Source: Arenicola marina
Lineage: Eukaryota > Annelida > Polychaeta > Arenicolidae
Reading direction: 5' to 3'
Length of the DNA: 64,000 nt
NCBI GenBank assembly: GCA_964019135.1
Contig: OZ025265.1
Location: 3,409,318 to 3,473,317 of the forward strand
In this document: positions 37,001 to 50,744 of the stretch, piece by piece
Layout of the letters: the number at the start of each line of letters is the position of its first letter
How positions within the stretch are numbered: the first letter of the stretch is position 1
Notes under the pieces: model-generated
Databases searched by the model: none
What the model was told of the DNA's origin: nothing
Seen by the model: the letters and a program-made list of their open reading frames with translations, nothing else
Position numbers and translations under genes: made by a program

Positions 37001-38270
37001 CTCGCCAGGCCGGTATTCCCGCCTCGCCAGGCCTGGTATTCCCGCCTCGCCAGGCCGGTATTCCCGCCTCGCCAGGGCCGGTATTCCCGCCTCGCCAGGG
37101 CCGGTATTCCCATCTCGCCAGGCCGGTATTCCCGCCTCGCCAGGCCGGTATTCCCGCCTCGCCAGGCCGGTATTCCCATCTCGCCAGGCCGGTATTCCCA
37201 TCTCGCCAGGCCTGGTATTCCCGCCTCGCCAGGCCGGTATTCCCGTCTCGCCAGGCCTGGTATTCCCGTCTCGCCAGGCCTGGTATTCCCGCCTCGCCAG
37301 GGCCGGTATTCCCATCTCGCCAGGCCTGGTATTCCGGCCTCGCCAGGCCGGTATTCCCATCTCGCCAGGGCCGGTATTCCCATCTCGCCAGGGCCGGTAT
37401 TCCCGCCTCGGCAGGGCCGGTATTCCCATCTCGCCAGGGCCGGTATTCCCATCTCGCCAGGCCGGTATTCCCGCCTCGCCAGGCCGGTATTCCCGCCTCG
37501 CCAGGCCGGTATTCCCATCTCGCCAGGCCGGTATTCCCATCTCGCCAGGGCCGGTATTCCCATCTCGCCAGGCCGGTATTCCCGCCTCGCCAGGGCCGGT
37601 ATTCCCATCTCGCCAGGCCGGAATTCCCATCTCGCCAGGGCCGGTATTCCCATCTCGCCAGGCCGGTATTCCCGCCTCGCCAGGGCCGGTATTCCCGACT
37701 CGCCAGGGCCGGTATTCCCGCCTCGCCAGGCCGGTATTCCCATCTCGCCAGGCCGGTATTCCCGCCTCGCCAGGGCCGGTATTTCCTTCTCGCCAGGGCC
37801 GGTATTCCCGCCTCGCCAGGCCGGTATTCCCACCTCGCCAGGGCCGGTATTCCCGCCTCGCCAGGGCCGGTATTCCCGCCTCGCCAGGGCTGGTATTCCC
37901 GCCTCGCCAGAGCCGGTATTCCCGCCTCGCCAGGGCCGGTATTCCCGCCTCGCCAGGCCGGTATTCCCATCTCGCCAGGCCTGGTATTCCCGCCTCGCCA
38001 GGGCCGGTATTCCCATCTCGCCAGGGCCGGTATTCCCGCCTCGCCAGGGCCGGTATTCCCGCCTCGCCAGGGCCGATATTCCCATCTCGCCAGGGCCGGT
38101 ATTCCCGCCTCGCCAGGGCCGGTATTCCCGCCTCGCCAGGGCCGGTATTCCCGCCTCGCCAGGGCCGATATTCCCATCTCGCCAGGGCCGGTATTCCCGC
38201 CTCGCCAGGGCCGGTATTCCCGCCTCGCCAGGCCTGGTATTCCCGCCTCGCCAGGGCCGGTATTTCCGTC
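34037..38270. repeat. 22/23-bp minisatellite, about 190 copies
   Basis: Units of form TCGCCAGG(G)CCGGTATTCCC followed by GCC, ATC or GTC alternate between 22 and 23 bp depending on GGCC or GGGCC. Variants with GGCCTGG or AGAGCCGG also occur. Since no frame on the minus strand has a stop, frames of up to 1,429 codons cross the whole array regardless of unit length. Blocks repeat as larger units (for example around the CAGTATTCCCG variant near 36294 and 36966, 672 bp apart). Confidence 0.98.
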
Positions 38271-38289
38271 TCGGTATTCTCGTGCCATG

Positions 38290-39650
38290 TACGATACCGA
38301 GATTTATTGCCGATCAGTTTATGTTATCTGCCATACATGCAGACACACCCCTGTCCATGGCTAACGACTTGTCGAGGGATCATGATGCCAATTGGTTGCC
38401 TCTCCATCCTCCTGACCGGTTTGAGCAATGGCAATACTAATGCAGACATCCTACCCCGAAAGACGTTCTCAGGGGTATTGATTATCGTCCTATTACTATA
38501 TGCAACGCCCAAGATAATAGGTCTTAATAGTCATTCCCAAAGGAGAATACGACGCATGATCTACAACAATTGCGTAGTCGAATATATCTCGAAATAAATC
38601 CAAATCTGTTAAAGGCGCGCAAATAACGCCTTAATGGTGATATCGCGAATATCGAAGAATTCGTACAGCTATAACGGATGGCGGTAAATAGGCAAAAAGA
38701 ATTCCGCAGAGACCGGACAAGGTATATTGTCGCATGACGATTTAAAATCATTGTCCACATTGGCTGGTGTACTGGATGTGCTGGTAGGCTCCGTATAAGG
38801 AAGCATTAAATGGGAGAACATGACACAACTGTCGTCAGAGTGTGTTACATATTGATTATCACCCACAGATAACGGGATAATACCGGCATCTGTATGCAAG
38901 TCTTCACGTTGGTGTCTATCCAACACAAGACAGAAACCCTTCAGTTTTCCATACTTTCAATGCTAACGTTGCCTGGTGAGCATCGATGTGTTTAATCTGG
39001 ATTTGGTGACCTTTCAAGCAGGGAAATCTCTGTTTACTTTACCCATGACAACTGGTGCCATTCGCCCGGCAGATGGCGCCCTTGGCGGCCCCGGTGGCGT
39101 GTGTTTAGCCGGGATCATCCAGCGGAAGCATCCGTGGCCCGGGTGGGAAGGGCGTCCAATGGGAGAAGGCTTTACATCGATCGATGGTAGACCCCCGACG
39201 GTCATGCGGCAAACACAGAAATATTCCAATGATTAGGCTCGGAGTTTATTTGGACAATTGATCAGTTTAGCCTCCTATGTCCCCTTCTCGTGTAGACTTA
39301 TGGCGTACATTACGGTGATTTATTGTCCTGGATAGACTAGGTATGTGATAAATGGTTAATTACTAACGGCAATAGAAGCATCAGCAAACGTCGCATTTAA
39401 TGAAATTAAACATGCCTGCCAAGATACAATGATTTATTGAGCTATTCTTCTCCCATTCGTACATTACACAAAGCAGCTCATATGCTTTAAAATACTCAGG
39501 ATAGGTATTTCATTTTCATTTATTTGGATGAGAATAATACTTATATGGAACTGGGAAGAGCATTTCCTTGGACGTGGTGTACCTCAAACAAAATCTTCTA
39601 CAAGAGCAGAATTAGTAATGTAAGATACATAGAACAAACTCACACCCCAA
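38290..39650. other. Non-coding, no gene recognised
   Basis: Unique DNA. A GC-rich patch near 39057-39190 carries frames on both strands without any recognised domain. Confidence 0.5.
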
Positions 39651-40331
39651 GTATAGCACTGTATGTAGCCCTACGTATAACATTTGTACTATCTCTGGTA
39701 TAACACTGTATGTAGCGCTACGTATAACATTTGTACTATCTCTGGTATAACACTGTATGTAGCGCCACGTATAACATGTGTACTATATCTGGTATAGCAC
39801 TGTATGTAGCGCCACGTATAACATATGTACTATCTCTAGTATAACACTGTATGTAGCGCCACGTATAACATATGTACTATCTCTGGCGTAACACTGTATG
39901 TAGCGCCACGTATAACATATGTACTATCTCTGGTATAACACTGTATGTAGAGCCACGTATAACATATGTACTATATCTGGTATAGCACTGTATGTAGCGC
40001 CACGTATAACATATGTACTATCTCTGGTATAACACTGTATGTAGAGCCACGTATAACATATGTACTATCTCTGGTATAACACTGTATGTAGCGCCACGTA
40101 TAACATATGTACTATCTCTGGTATAACACTGCATGTAGCGCCACGCATAACATATGTACTATCTCTGGTATAACACTGTATGTAGCGCCACGTATAACAT
40201 GTGTACTATCTCTGGTATAACATGTGTACTATCTCTGGTATAACACTGTATGTAGCACCACGTATAACATATGTACTATCTCTGAAATAACACTGTATGT
40301 AGCGCCACGTATAACATATGTACTATCTCTG
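39651..40331. repeat. 47-bp minisatellite, about 14 copies
   Basis: Units contain CGTATAACATATGTACTATC and CACTGTATGTAGCGCCA. Copies near 40199-40240 have a partial internal duplication. The array is AT-rich, unlike the other arrays in the window. Confidence 0.96.
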
Positions 40332-41580
40332 GTTGAACATATGAAACTCTTTCAAGTTCTTCACGTTCGTTCTTCTTGTACGTATGATTCGCATGAAGCG
40401 CCTTGTCGATGTTACATGTAAAGTCAATGTAAGAGTGTGATTGGATATCTCAGTCGTGCCGGAGTCCAGTGTATGCCAGACACGTCACCGCGCCGAGCCA
40501 GTGTGAAGCGACAACGCCAGGCTTCTGACAGATGGGAAGGACAATGTATTCACCATACGACCTTGAGACCATACGGAAGCGAAGAGTGGACGTCGGGATA
40601 GCTGTGGTGAGCCACTGTGCCCTCTGCCAGTATGTGGTAAATACGGGGCACCCACCATTGATCCTGACCGCTCCTCCATCACTGACACGGACTCACAGGG
40701 CGGTCTGGGGCCCACGAGCTGTCCCGGGGAATCTCGTCACCCCTTAATCACGGGGTTTATCCGGACTCTTCCTCAAGGCTGCGCCAAGCCATAATCTGTT
40801 TGGCCGCGGCCTCCATAAATCGTACGTCCTTGACCTCCTCGTCGGCAGAGGTCGTGACGTCATGATGGTTGCCGGGTGGCCTCGGTTTAGTTGGAAACCA
40901 ATATTGGCATATGAGCTCGGTGCTTGGAGGACATCGATAATATACATTTTTTTTTTTTGTATTTAAAAAAAGTTCGACGTCACAAAATTTGTGCTGACGC
41001 GCAGTGTGGGAAATTCAATATACAAGGGCGTGTGGCAATTTCAGAGGTTTTTGGATTGACATGGATGCCACAGAACCATTACGTCACTGTTTTGGAAAGG
41101 ACGCATCTCTTTTTACCAGCTTACCTTTGGGGGGGGGGATATTTCATTTATTTTTTCGCGCATTATTCCGGCTTTGTGATCCTTTTGTTGTTTAGCCAGC
41201 ATTGTGGCAAACTCAAGATCAATTAGGTATTTACTTCGATATCATTGGTTACATATCTATATAAATACTCGTTATTTTAACCGAAATGGCTGTGCATAAT
41301 ACATGCCGCGGCCATGTATGTATGCAGGAAACAGGATCAAACAACATTCGAGTCACCGAATGTTTCATGAGATATTACAATATGCATTCACTGTACATTA
41401 ATTTACACCAGTACGTTCTTGCATTTCAGTTTCGTGATGCATTGATTGCTCCATTTGGACTGTAATTTCCGATTATATACAGCGACCTCCATATTTCATG
41501 GACGCTAGTTTACCAGCCAAACCGTTACAATTCACACGCGACGTTGTGCCAATCGATGGCGGAGTGTCACGGCCACTGCT
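40332..41580. other. Non-coding, no gene recognised
   Basis: Includes a T-run near 40946-40958, a G-run near 41138 and short frames without motifs. Confidence 0.5.
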
Positions 41581-42135
41581 GCCCCGCCAGGGCTGGGGGG
41601 TGCGGAGGGTCTGGGTGGAGGTCGCTAAATGGATGGAGAAGATGAAGGGGCGAGGGGGAGGGGGTTGAGTGAGGGGGAGGATAGTGAAGGGGTGAGTGAG
41701 GGCGAGGATAGTGAAGGGGTGAGAGTGTTAGGATAGTGAAGGGGGTTCCGGAGGTCGTGTGTGGTTTTGGATGTTGTGGGTTGCGGTGGGATGTGGAGTG
41801 CAAAGGAGGGGATTTGAGTCAAGCAGGGGGTCGCGGTTGAGAGTGAAGGCAAGGAGGGGGGTCCGTTGAGAGAGTATAGGCAAGGGGGGGGGGGTGAGGG
41901 TAGGGGGGCCAAAGAGGGGCAACTGTTGGAGGAGGAAGGGCATTGATGGAGGATCGGTTGGGGGAGGGGGGTGGGGGCAATGAGGGGAGGTCCGGTGGGC
42001 GTGGAAGGGCAAGGAGGGGGGTCTGGCGAGGACGGGAGGGCCAGGAGGGGGGAGGGGTCGGGTGGGCCTGGGAAGGCAAGGAGGGGGTCTGGCGAGGACG
42101 GGGGAACAAGGAGGGGGGGAGGGAGCGGGTGGGCC
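41581..42135. repeat. G-rich purine tract, degenerate GGGAGG/GTGAGGG repeats
   Basis: About 550 bp in which the plus strand is dominated by G and A with recurrent GTGAAGGGG, GAGGGGGG and GGCAAGGAGGGG phrases. It is able to form G-quadruplexes on the plus strand. Proline-rich minus frames over it are by-products. Confidence 0.85.
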
Positions 42136-42547
42136 TGTGAGGAGCCGCCGCTGGCGAATCAACAGCCATCGAGCTTCCTCACGGCTGAGTAAACACGGTC
42201 TCCCGGTTGCGTGAGACGCTTGGGATGCTTAGTGCCCCTACCCCCTCTATGGATCGGCGTTCACGGGGCGTGTTTCCGGGGTGACCGATATTTGACCTGG
42301 GGGCTCCGTTTTCGGGAAATCATACTTCTTGACTCAATTTTGGTAACACGAGTTATTTCTATGGGCTGGTGGACTTACAATGTGGACCGTCCAAGTCCGC
42401 GTCGAGAAAATCGCTATCCACAACGCCTGGTCAGGTCGAAGGTCATCGTCTCATCCGGCCTTTTTTAGCTAGTAGGCTGATGCGCGTCAAATTCCCTGCT
42501 TTCTTGACTCGCATAGTACAAAGATATATACATATATATAATGGAAC
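42136..42547. other. Non-coding, no gene recognised
   Basis: Unique sequence between the purine tract and the 27-bp array. Short frames only. Confidence 0.5.
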
Positions 42548-43010
42548 ATCAGCGTGACGTCAACAGTTGTGTTGGTCAGCGTGACGTCAACAGTTATATC
42601 GGTCAGCGTGACGTCAACAGTTGTATCGATCAGAGTGACGCCAACAGTTGTATCGGTCAGCGTGACGTTAGCAGTTGTATCGATCGGTGTGACGTCAACA
42701 GTTGTATCGGTCATTGTGACGTCAGCAGTTGTATCGGTCAGCGTGACGTCAACAGTTGTATCGGTCAGCGTGACGTTAGCAGTTGTATCGATCGGTGTGA
42801 CGTCAACAGTTGTATCGGTCATTGTGACGTCAGCAGTTGTATCGGTCAGCGTGACGTCAACAGTTGTATCGGTCAGCGTGACGTCAACAGTTGTATCGGT
42901 CGGTGTTAAGTCAAGAGTTGCATCTGTCGGTGTGACGTCAACAGTTGTATCGGCCAGCGAGGCGTCAACAGTTGTATCGGTCATGGTGACGTCAACAGTT
43001 GTATTAAGTC
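42548..43010. repeat. 27-bp minisatellite, 17 copies, each with a CRE-like site
   Basis: Units carry GTGACGTCAACAGTTGTATC and GGTCAGC. Most contain the palindrome TGACGTCA, with single-base variants (GACGCCA, GACGTTA, AAGTCAA). A block of five units is duplicated at 135 bp (GATCGGTGTGACGTC near 42679 and 42787 and matching neighbours). The unit is unrelated to the 13-23 kb array apart from length and the GTGACRTCA string. Confidence 0.95.
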
Positions 43011-43557
43011 GCATATAAGTTGCATATAGTTAACATAGTTGAAAATAGCACGATGAATAATTGACAGGCTGCATGAATGATGTTTTTTCTCATATGTAAG
43101 CACGTTGGTTTTGGGCTACCATGTTGTCCCATTTCACAACTCCATTAACACTGTGATCGCAGCTTCTGTTTTCAGTCGCCAAGCCCGACAATGGCTTGAC
43201 CCTCGGTATGGTGGACATTGTACCACAGGCAACACGATCTCCCTTCGGTTCAGGTTTTGTTTCTGCTTCTGGAATTCCTGACTGACGTGGACGTGGAAAT
43301 CTTTTGTTGCTGTCTGAATGCAACCTTCTCTCGCAAAACGTTGACATAGGCATTAATTCCCCCTTATATCTATACCTCCGTCTTACGGTTCGAGTTGGAG
43401 ATGCGTTTTGTCTCAGCACAAGCCTCTCATATCCTGTCTGAGCCTCTCTGCGAGGATAGGATATGGGATTATGAGATGTGAGATATGAGGTATGAATGTT
43501 GATGTTGCCGATAGTCACGTCTATATTTAAGATAAACATCTATCAGTAACTAATATA

Positions 43558-44513
43558 GGGCTATAAAGTCTCGTTCGCTTAGACTTCCGGTTTACTCATT
43601 TTGGGGACAAACAAACGAGGCACGTGTTCGGAACGAGTTTAGAATCTTTGCGCACACTGGTATCCTGACTATCTGTAACGTAGTCGTGACGTGTATGTTA
43701 CGCAAAGAGAGAGACTGGAAACCAGACTACCTGCGCAAAAGCCAGGCGCCGAGGGGTGGGTCCATTGCGGAAGGCCTAGCGATATTGTTGAGAATATTTA
43801 AGAAATATAACTTCACAAAACGGATAAACGACATATTGTTTTTCGTTTGCGCTATCACAATGACGAATATTTGTTACGACGGGACAATACGACGGAGAAA
43901 GTAACGTTTTTTTGCATTTAGTACGAACACGAGGCATTACGACGTCACACGGAGTCTCCCCGGTGACAACGTTGGAGCAGCGCTTCAAACAGAAAACTTA
44001 CAAAAATGAAGAAACGTAGTCTTTTCGTGATCCAAAAATGATACGAAAACATCCAACTGGTCTTATTTTATCTTTACCGTGTGGTTTAATGATGCATCCG
44101 TATGCTGTTACTCCATCCACTGCACATTTTGACAGCGGAATGGTCAAATCGATCACTTGCTCTCGCCATTTTTGTTACCGCGGGGGCACGCGAAACTCTG
44201 TGACGTCACTCGCTGTTTGAGGAACTTGCGAAAGCCCAGGTGCAGGGCTAAATTTAGAACGTTACTATTAGCTTTCGAGTGTTTTGAAGACGGATTTTTC
44301 CTTATATATTCCCGAAGTTCTGCGCTTCATCGCCTCTAAATATTTTAACGTATATCTCCCATAGCCATGTTTAGTGGAATGTTACTCATAGTCTTCAGAA
44401 TAAACCTGGAAAGAAATTGACTTATAGCTGCCTATACTTCAACACGGAGCACGTGTGTTTGTTTGTCCCCAAAACTGAAGTCTCGCGGCCCGATCGCGAG
44501 AACTGTATAGCCC
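43558..44513. mobile_element. 956-bp TIR element flanked by TA, non-autonomous DNA transposon
   Basis: The left end GGGCTATAAAGTCTCG and the right end, read on the opposite strand, GGGCTATACAGTTCTCG are near-identical. The next 50 bp on both sides share GACTTC..GTTT and TTTTGGGGACAAACAAAC, so the imperfect TIR reaches about 70 bp. TA lies directly outside both ends (43556-43557 and 44514-44515), consistent with a TA target duplication as in Tc1/mariner-like or other TA-inserting families. No transposase is present inside. Confidence 0.75.
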
Positions 44514-44515
44514 TA

Positions 44516-47500
44516 TTCGTGGAAGGCCATTGTTTTATAAAAACGCAGCAAGTCATATGGTTTGCCAGGAACGTTACATAATAATGATATAAAACAGTTG
44601 ACTCGATGGTGAGTTGGATACAATAACACGACAAGAACAACTCATTGTTTCGTGGAAATGTGTTTCTTTCTTTACAGTATTCCGACACCATAACAACATC
44701 TGATTAGTTTGTTATCTTTGCGACGCGCACGCGAACCAAGCGATTGTTGCCATGGTAACGTGGATAGATTGGTGTGACGTCACCGCCTATGCGACTAGAA
44801 GGTGATTGGATGGCGTCGTTAAGCCGTGTGTGGAGAGAGATTACCCGCCGTCATCCCGCTCTCGCCCCCTATCACTCCATAGTGTCAGCTAATGAAGACT
44901 GATGCTCTAGGCAAGACGTGGTGGAGGGCTGGGCGGGTCTTTTAATTGCCAAGTTACGTCACGAACGTCCTTGGTGCCATTTCAATTGAGCAACGTGACG
45001 ACGTGGTGAGAATAATGAAAAGACAACAACAAGTTAGGCCCGGACGGTATCGCGCAGGCGCAGCTGGTGATCGTCTTTGGTGGAACGTGAAGAACGGTAT
45101 TCAATGTGTGGTTTATAAACCGCGACAATATTACCAAGGGTTGGTGAATTACTATTACATGGCATGGTATCGTCACGACTATCTACAGCAGAACCGAATA
45201 CCCACTGCCCCACCCCGCCATCCCCTCTCCGTGGTAGACGTCAACGGGTTAATGACATAATGCCATCTGGGTGCTTCAGACAAACACCAGCATCTAACAC
45301 GAATCTGTCAATGTCTGTTCCATTCGTTTTTCTTCGTCTTTTCTCATTCGATAACCACGTGGAATCGGCTGTTTCCATGGCGTCTGCGAGGTTTTCAAAT
45401 CTCTTGGCGACTAACGTATAGACTTTTTCATTATCAAGTGCTGGACAAAACCTAAACTTGATCATGCGCCCGACACCGTAAGTAGACAATCGTTCCCATA
45501 GGGACAATGCACAAAACAATGAAACATGGCGTCAGGCACCAAAAGATGGTTACAGATTAAAAGGACCCGTCCTGCTGCACGCGCCACGTTTTCTGATCAC
45601 TATAACATCACATGGTGTAAAGAAGGCGACCGGCTCACAAGATGTTGAAAGGCTTGCAAACATTTGCGTTGAACGTTGTACGCCAAAGTAAACCCAATGC
45701 ACGGAGACATGCTAACGCCCAGCACAAATGTGGAATAAATTTGAATTTAAAATTAACTCGTAATAATAGTAACACCGCACGTTTTGCATGATTTTAATCA
45801 TTTTATTTGGCCCTTCATCAATCCGTAACAGCCCTTCACTTTCAATAATTGGCGGGCTGCTACAGCTTGATGTCGGGCCAATAAAATTCCCCAACGCCCC
45901 GTTAACTCGCGCTGTTGTTATATTGATGTCGAATTCATTTGTCCGAACATGGAAATGCAACATTCCTGCAGGCGTCGCTGTGACTGCGTACCCAAAACTC
46001 CACTGGTCCACCTACAGCTCAGCCCCTCGACCTATCGACGCAGGTTTCCATGGCGACGGGCACAATGCAGCGCCCATCAAACGTCGACAGGGGAAGCCGG
46101 TGGAGAATTTAATGCGCCTCCCTGGGACATGTTAGAATGCTCTCCACTGCAGGATATCCAATCATCAAACCAGGCGTAAGATCTGAAGAGAACGAAGGAC
46201 AATCCGTACCTGCGGCACAGCTATTACACATTTGCACGCTGGTGAGATAAGCGTAACTAATATCACCCATATCAGCTTGGTTGATGCCGTAACCTTAGCA
46301 ACCGTAAGTGGTTCTTAGTCATGAATTATGCTTTCATATTTGGATGGCATGGTACTCCAATAGAACCCATTCAGGCCTAGCAACAGTGATACTTCTTTTC
46401 TGATTAACCATATTGAATGACATTGTTTCAATTTTACAATAATTGTAAAGACACTGTTCGTCCTTTTGGCACTTACATTGTTATTATAAGGAACGTTGCC
46501 AGGGTGGTTGTCAAAATATAGAGCAATATGGAACTGTGGTTGGTGGATAGACGGTGGGTAGAAAAGCTGTGGTTGAAAAAAAATGGTATTTCTTCTCTCG
46601 CTAACTGACCTTACACGAGTGATTCTCAGGGATCCAGCGTTGTTATAACAGTCCTGTTCATTCATGTAACCACGTGACAAGTACGAGCAACACAAATACA
46701 CTCTCATTACATGTACACTCTACATACAAATACACTAATTACAAGTACACTCTAAATAGAGAAACACCCAATACATACACTTGGTTATAAAACACCGCTT
46801 AAGATCACCTTAGATCGTTAACTGTATACTGCTATTAGAGAATGTAATATTTCGGGTGATATACTACAAACACAAGTGAATGAATAAGGACATAAAAATA
46901 ACATAAGAGGTGGAGGTTAATCGAGCCCCAGTCGCCGACGAACACACATACCGTTTGGCGAATGCTTTCATTCGCCGAGGCTCCTATAACATGTGGTCGG
47001 TCCATTATGAAGCCACTGTGATTAATCTCCATTTAGCCTTGGCTGCATACCACAATACCCCGTGCCCCTCTGGTGCGTAAGGCTGAAATTCTGCATCGCA
47101 ACGGCAAAACTTGGCGCATCAGCCAAATCACATTAAAGCAATAAGCCGACGCGTACCGTGCCCCCCCCCCCCTCTCGGCCCCCCGCCCCCGCCACCCCCA
47201 CCCCCCACACCGACACACCGTTGGGGCAGCTGCGAGCGCCTGTCCTTTGAACACCCCACTTGCCTCCCTCAATCACGCGCCGCTAGTCATCATAAACTCT
47301 CGTCCTTACGAGACTTGGGCTAATTGCTTAGATACATTTTGGATAATCCAGTTGTGAGCCATACATCATCCCACCTCCGCCGGTTTCAATACCGATTGGC
47401 GTTGTCATGGAAACGTCATAGGCCGTCACAACCCAAGACATTTTTAGATTAGAATGAAATGAGCTTTTGACATGACCCGCGAGACGCCAGCGTCTAACAC

Positions 47501-50255
47501 TGACATCTGAGTGACATGTAATCTGGCAGACAGTTCACATTTTTTACATGACGCCTCTGTGTGGAATTGTTCCTTTATGAAATGCCGGTATCCTAAAATT
47601 AAAGAAATCATCGGTGAACTAAAATAGAGAAAGACTAGTGAGAGAATTATATAGATGTAATATCATGCAATGAGACTGACAATCAATCGAACCTCGATTG
47701 TCATACGTCCTTATTTCATAATTTAATAATAAAAACGGATTTAATTAAGTTACTTTCTCAAACGAAGCAAATGTGCCACCAATGGGACATGATTGGAGAT
47801 GGTGTTAGACGTTGAGGTCTTGAGTGAAAGGGGCTGTCCGTCAGTAAAGATCTTGTTAAACTCACGCAAGGATCTATTAGTTTGAACTCCCAGGCTCACG
47901 AGCAAATAGGCCAAATGGAACGAGAATTATTTTCTATGCCAGGATAAATACCGGGACAGTTCTTTCTTGTGATCAAATGATCAGGAACTATGGTAAATCA
48001 CAAGCTGGTTGTAAACGTGTCCAATATGTGTTATTAATATATACGTGTAAAACAATATTAAAATTAAATATATTATGGGGTAACGATGAGCTTGTTAATG
48101 GTTAATCCACTTTTTTCTAAATCGGACTAATTAACTGTGGTGTATCTGTAGCATTTGCAAACAATTATAACATTCACCATTGACATCATGTACCATATTA
48201 TACATTCATTAATAAAGCGACTATTTCTTGATCTAGTCCCGGTGCCGTGGGAACCAAAGGGCGCAGATTAAAGCAATAAAACGGTTATAACGTTGTCTAT
48301 AAGTAAAATATGAATCATTTAATCACAGTAATCACCGATTATCTCTCTCTATAATTCTCGTCGCAATCGCAACATGACAATCTAGAAATATGGGTCATAT
48401 GTTCCAATGTGGCCTGAGGGCTGCTGTCATAGGCACCACTAAAGCCTACGCCCATGTCCTGCAATATAACCACGTGTAAAGCATCTCTCAGGAAAATTGC
48501 TACATTTTTATAAGCTGCATGCCCCTTCCAAACTTAGGTCTTAGATCACCTTTTTTCCGATAAAAAATGCCTATACCTCCAGGTGCAATAATACAGCGCT
48601 GGTTAGTAAATTATTGTTATGATCGTGCTACATATAGGGGGGGGGGGAGGGGTATATCACATTCTCAGGAAGAATTAGCGGCTTCTCATGAGGTTTTGAT
48701 AATTACGGTTTGTTTGGCGAGGTTTTGTATATCGCATGATTTGGAACTCGATTGTATGGAACGAATAATGAACTAACCCCACAATCGCCTGTGCTGCACC
48801 ACTAGTTACCTTCTGCAGCCTTTGACTAGAAATAGCTCGCCCTCTAGATGGGCATGAAGCCGTCGTGTATCACTTGTTTGACGACATGAATACATTCAAC
48901 AATCCCATTCCTTGCCCAAAACTAGCTTTTCGCGATGTCAATATTAAGCAGAACTCATCAGTGTAGGTCGTGTTTCGCCCTGTTATTGGTAACTTGCCAC
49001 TCGAACCCCGCCTAATGAGCCGCTGTTGCAGATTCAACGGTAATTAACATTCAGCCATCTACCAACTTTATCCAAAAATATCAGCAGTTCTCTTTATCGA
49101 TACGTTGTGGCAATATCAGAAATTAAACTACGTCGAAATCAACCTTTTTCAGGTATGGTGGGAAACACATTACACATATTGTCCAATGTTCTCCAGCCCC
49201 ATATGGAGGGTGACATTCGTGAGAGCTAAGAACCAATGCTGGTATTGTACCTCTATTGGCTAAGCCGCCGTTGTACCCAATATCACTGCACTTAAAAAAC
49301 TGTCCCCACTGACCCTCCCCTTAAAACAACATCAATATTTTTTGCGTCGTGGGTCTATGGGAAACCGAAGACGCGTGAGTACCTCCTACCAGAGGGGACC
49401 AGTTGTCCGAAGCATCCCCAGGGGGCGGACAAAGGGGCACAAGGGGGGGGGGGGGGGGCAGAAGGGGCCCGGGGCGGGGGGGGGGGCAGGGGGGGCCAGT
49501 GGGGACGGGCATTGATCCACCTCAAGAGGTTGATTGATCCTCACCGAGCGCCGAATCACGTGGTCCTCTGTAAAACCTTCCCTCACGCCCCCGTGTTCCC
49601 TGCGGGATTAATTCATATCGATTTGACACCCACAGTCCAGTTTTATTTGTAAACTTAGTGCGTTGTTACGGGCTTGCTTGATCCATCGGCATGCGGCCGA
49701 CGTGGTTTTGTGTTTTTCCCTTTTATGTCTTGTCATATTGGAAATCTAAGGGTAGGAATATCCTCGGGAAATGTGTGGCCTGGATGGCCCAAGGCATTAT
49801 GGGAAGGGACATTGAATGAGAAAACGTCATGACAGATAATAGGACTGGATGATTTGTCGACGTTAATACAATGATAATGTCAGTGGATGTAGTGTCACTT
49901 TAGTAACTCGCAATCCTGCTCGCAATCAGTGCGCTTGCTATGTATATGGTGTACAGAGGTTGTTAGTTATCATGACGAAAAGAAACTTTAGTAAATACGA
50001 AAATGTCGCAACTATGTCGGTTCGTTCGTTCTTGCTCGTTTTTGCAAATGTCATGGCCGATAATACCAAGAAAAGTAAAACCGGCGGAGTTGCGAACAGC
50101 GTTTTGACAGTTGGCGCTCCTTATTTTACTATCATGCAGTCCATATGTCATCTTAGAACCCGCGACGCGGAGCATTGTAAAAAAATATGGCAGGTGTGAG
50201 TCATACGTGAGCTATGTCAAAATAACGGTGCGCCCTTCCACTGCAGAACCACCTT
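44516..50255. other. Long non-coding stretch, no gene supported
   Basis: Mostly unique, with AT-rich parts at 47600-48400, a C-run cluster at 47160-47210, a G-run at 48638-48648 and a G-rich stretch at 49440-49500. A minus-strand frame at 45241-45519 (92 codons, MIKFRFCPALDNEKVYTLVAKR near its start) has ordinary protein composition but no family I know and no supporting neighbour exon. Confidence 0.45.
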
Positions 50256-50744
50256 CAATCAGCACTTCCAGCAGTCTCTGTCCCGCCTCCCCAACCAGAA
50301 GGTCAGTCTTCCTGTCAATCAGCACTTCTAGCAGTCTCTGTCCCGCCTCCCCAACCAGAAGGTCAGTCTACCTGTCAATCAGCACTTCCAGCAGTCTCTG
50401 TCCCGCCTCCCCAACCAGAAAGTCATTGTACCTGTCAATCAGCACATCTAGCAGTCTCTGTCCCGCCTCCCCAACCAGAAGGTCAGTCTACCTGTCAATC
50501 AGCACTTCCAGCAGTCTCTGTCCCGCCTCCCCAACCAGAAGGTCAGTCTACCTGTCAATCAGCACTTCCAGCAGTCTCTGTCCCGCCTCCCCAACCAGAA
50601 GGTCAGTCTACCTGTCAATCAGCACGTCCAGTAGTCTCTGTCCCGCCTCCCTAACCAGGTCATTGTACCTGTCAATCAGCACGTCCAGTAGTCTCTGTCC
50701 CGCCTCCCCAACCAGAAGGTCAGTCTACCTGTCAATCAGCACTA
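50256..50744. repeat. 60-bp minisatellite, about 8 copies
   Basis: Units contain CCGCCTCCCCAACCAGAAGG and CTGTCAATCAGCACTTCCAG. One copy near 50641 is 57 bp. The 60-bp period yields a 20-residue repeat frame on plus that is not treated as a gene. Confidence 0.96.

Noticed and set aside
33999..38597. Frames up to 1,429 codons on minus and 1,221 on plus over the 22/23-bp array
   Set aside because: All three minus frames are free of stops, so openness carries no information.
43090..43539. Minus-strand 149-codon frame
   Set aside because: No recognisable motif and a composition compatible with chance; it lies between a satellite and a transposon.
45241..45519. Minus-strand 92-codon frame with ordinary protein composition
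   Set aside because: No family, no splice partner and no conservation evidence; recorded only in the regional note.
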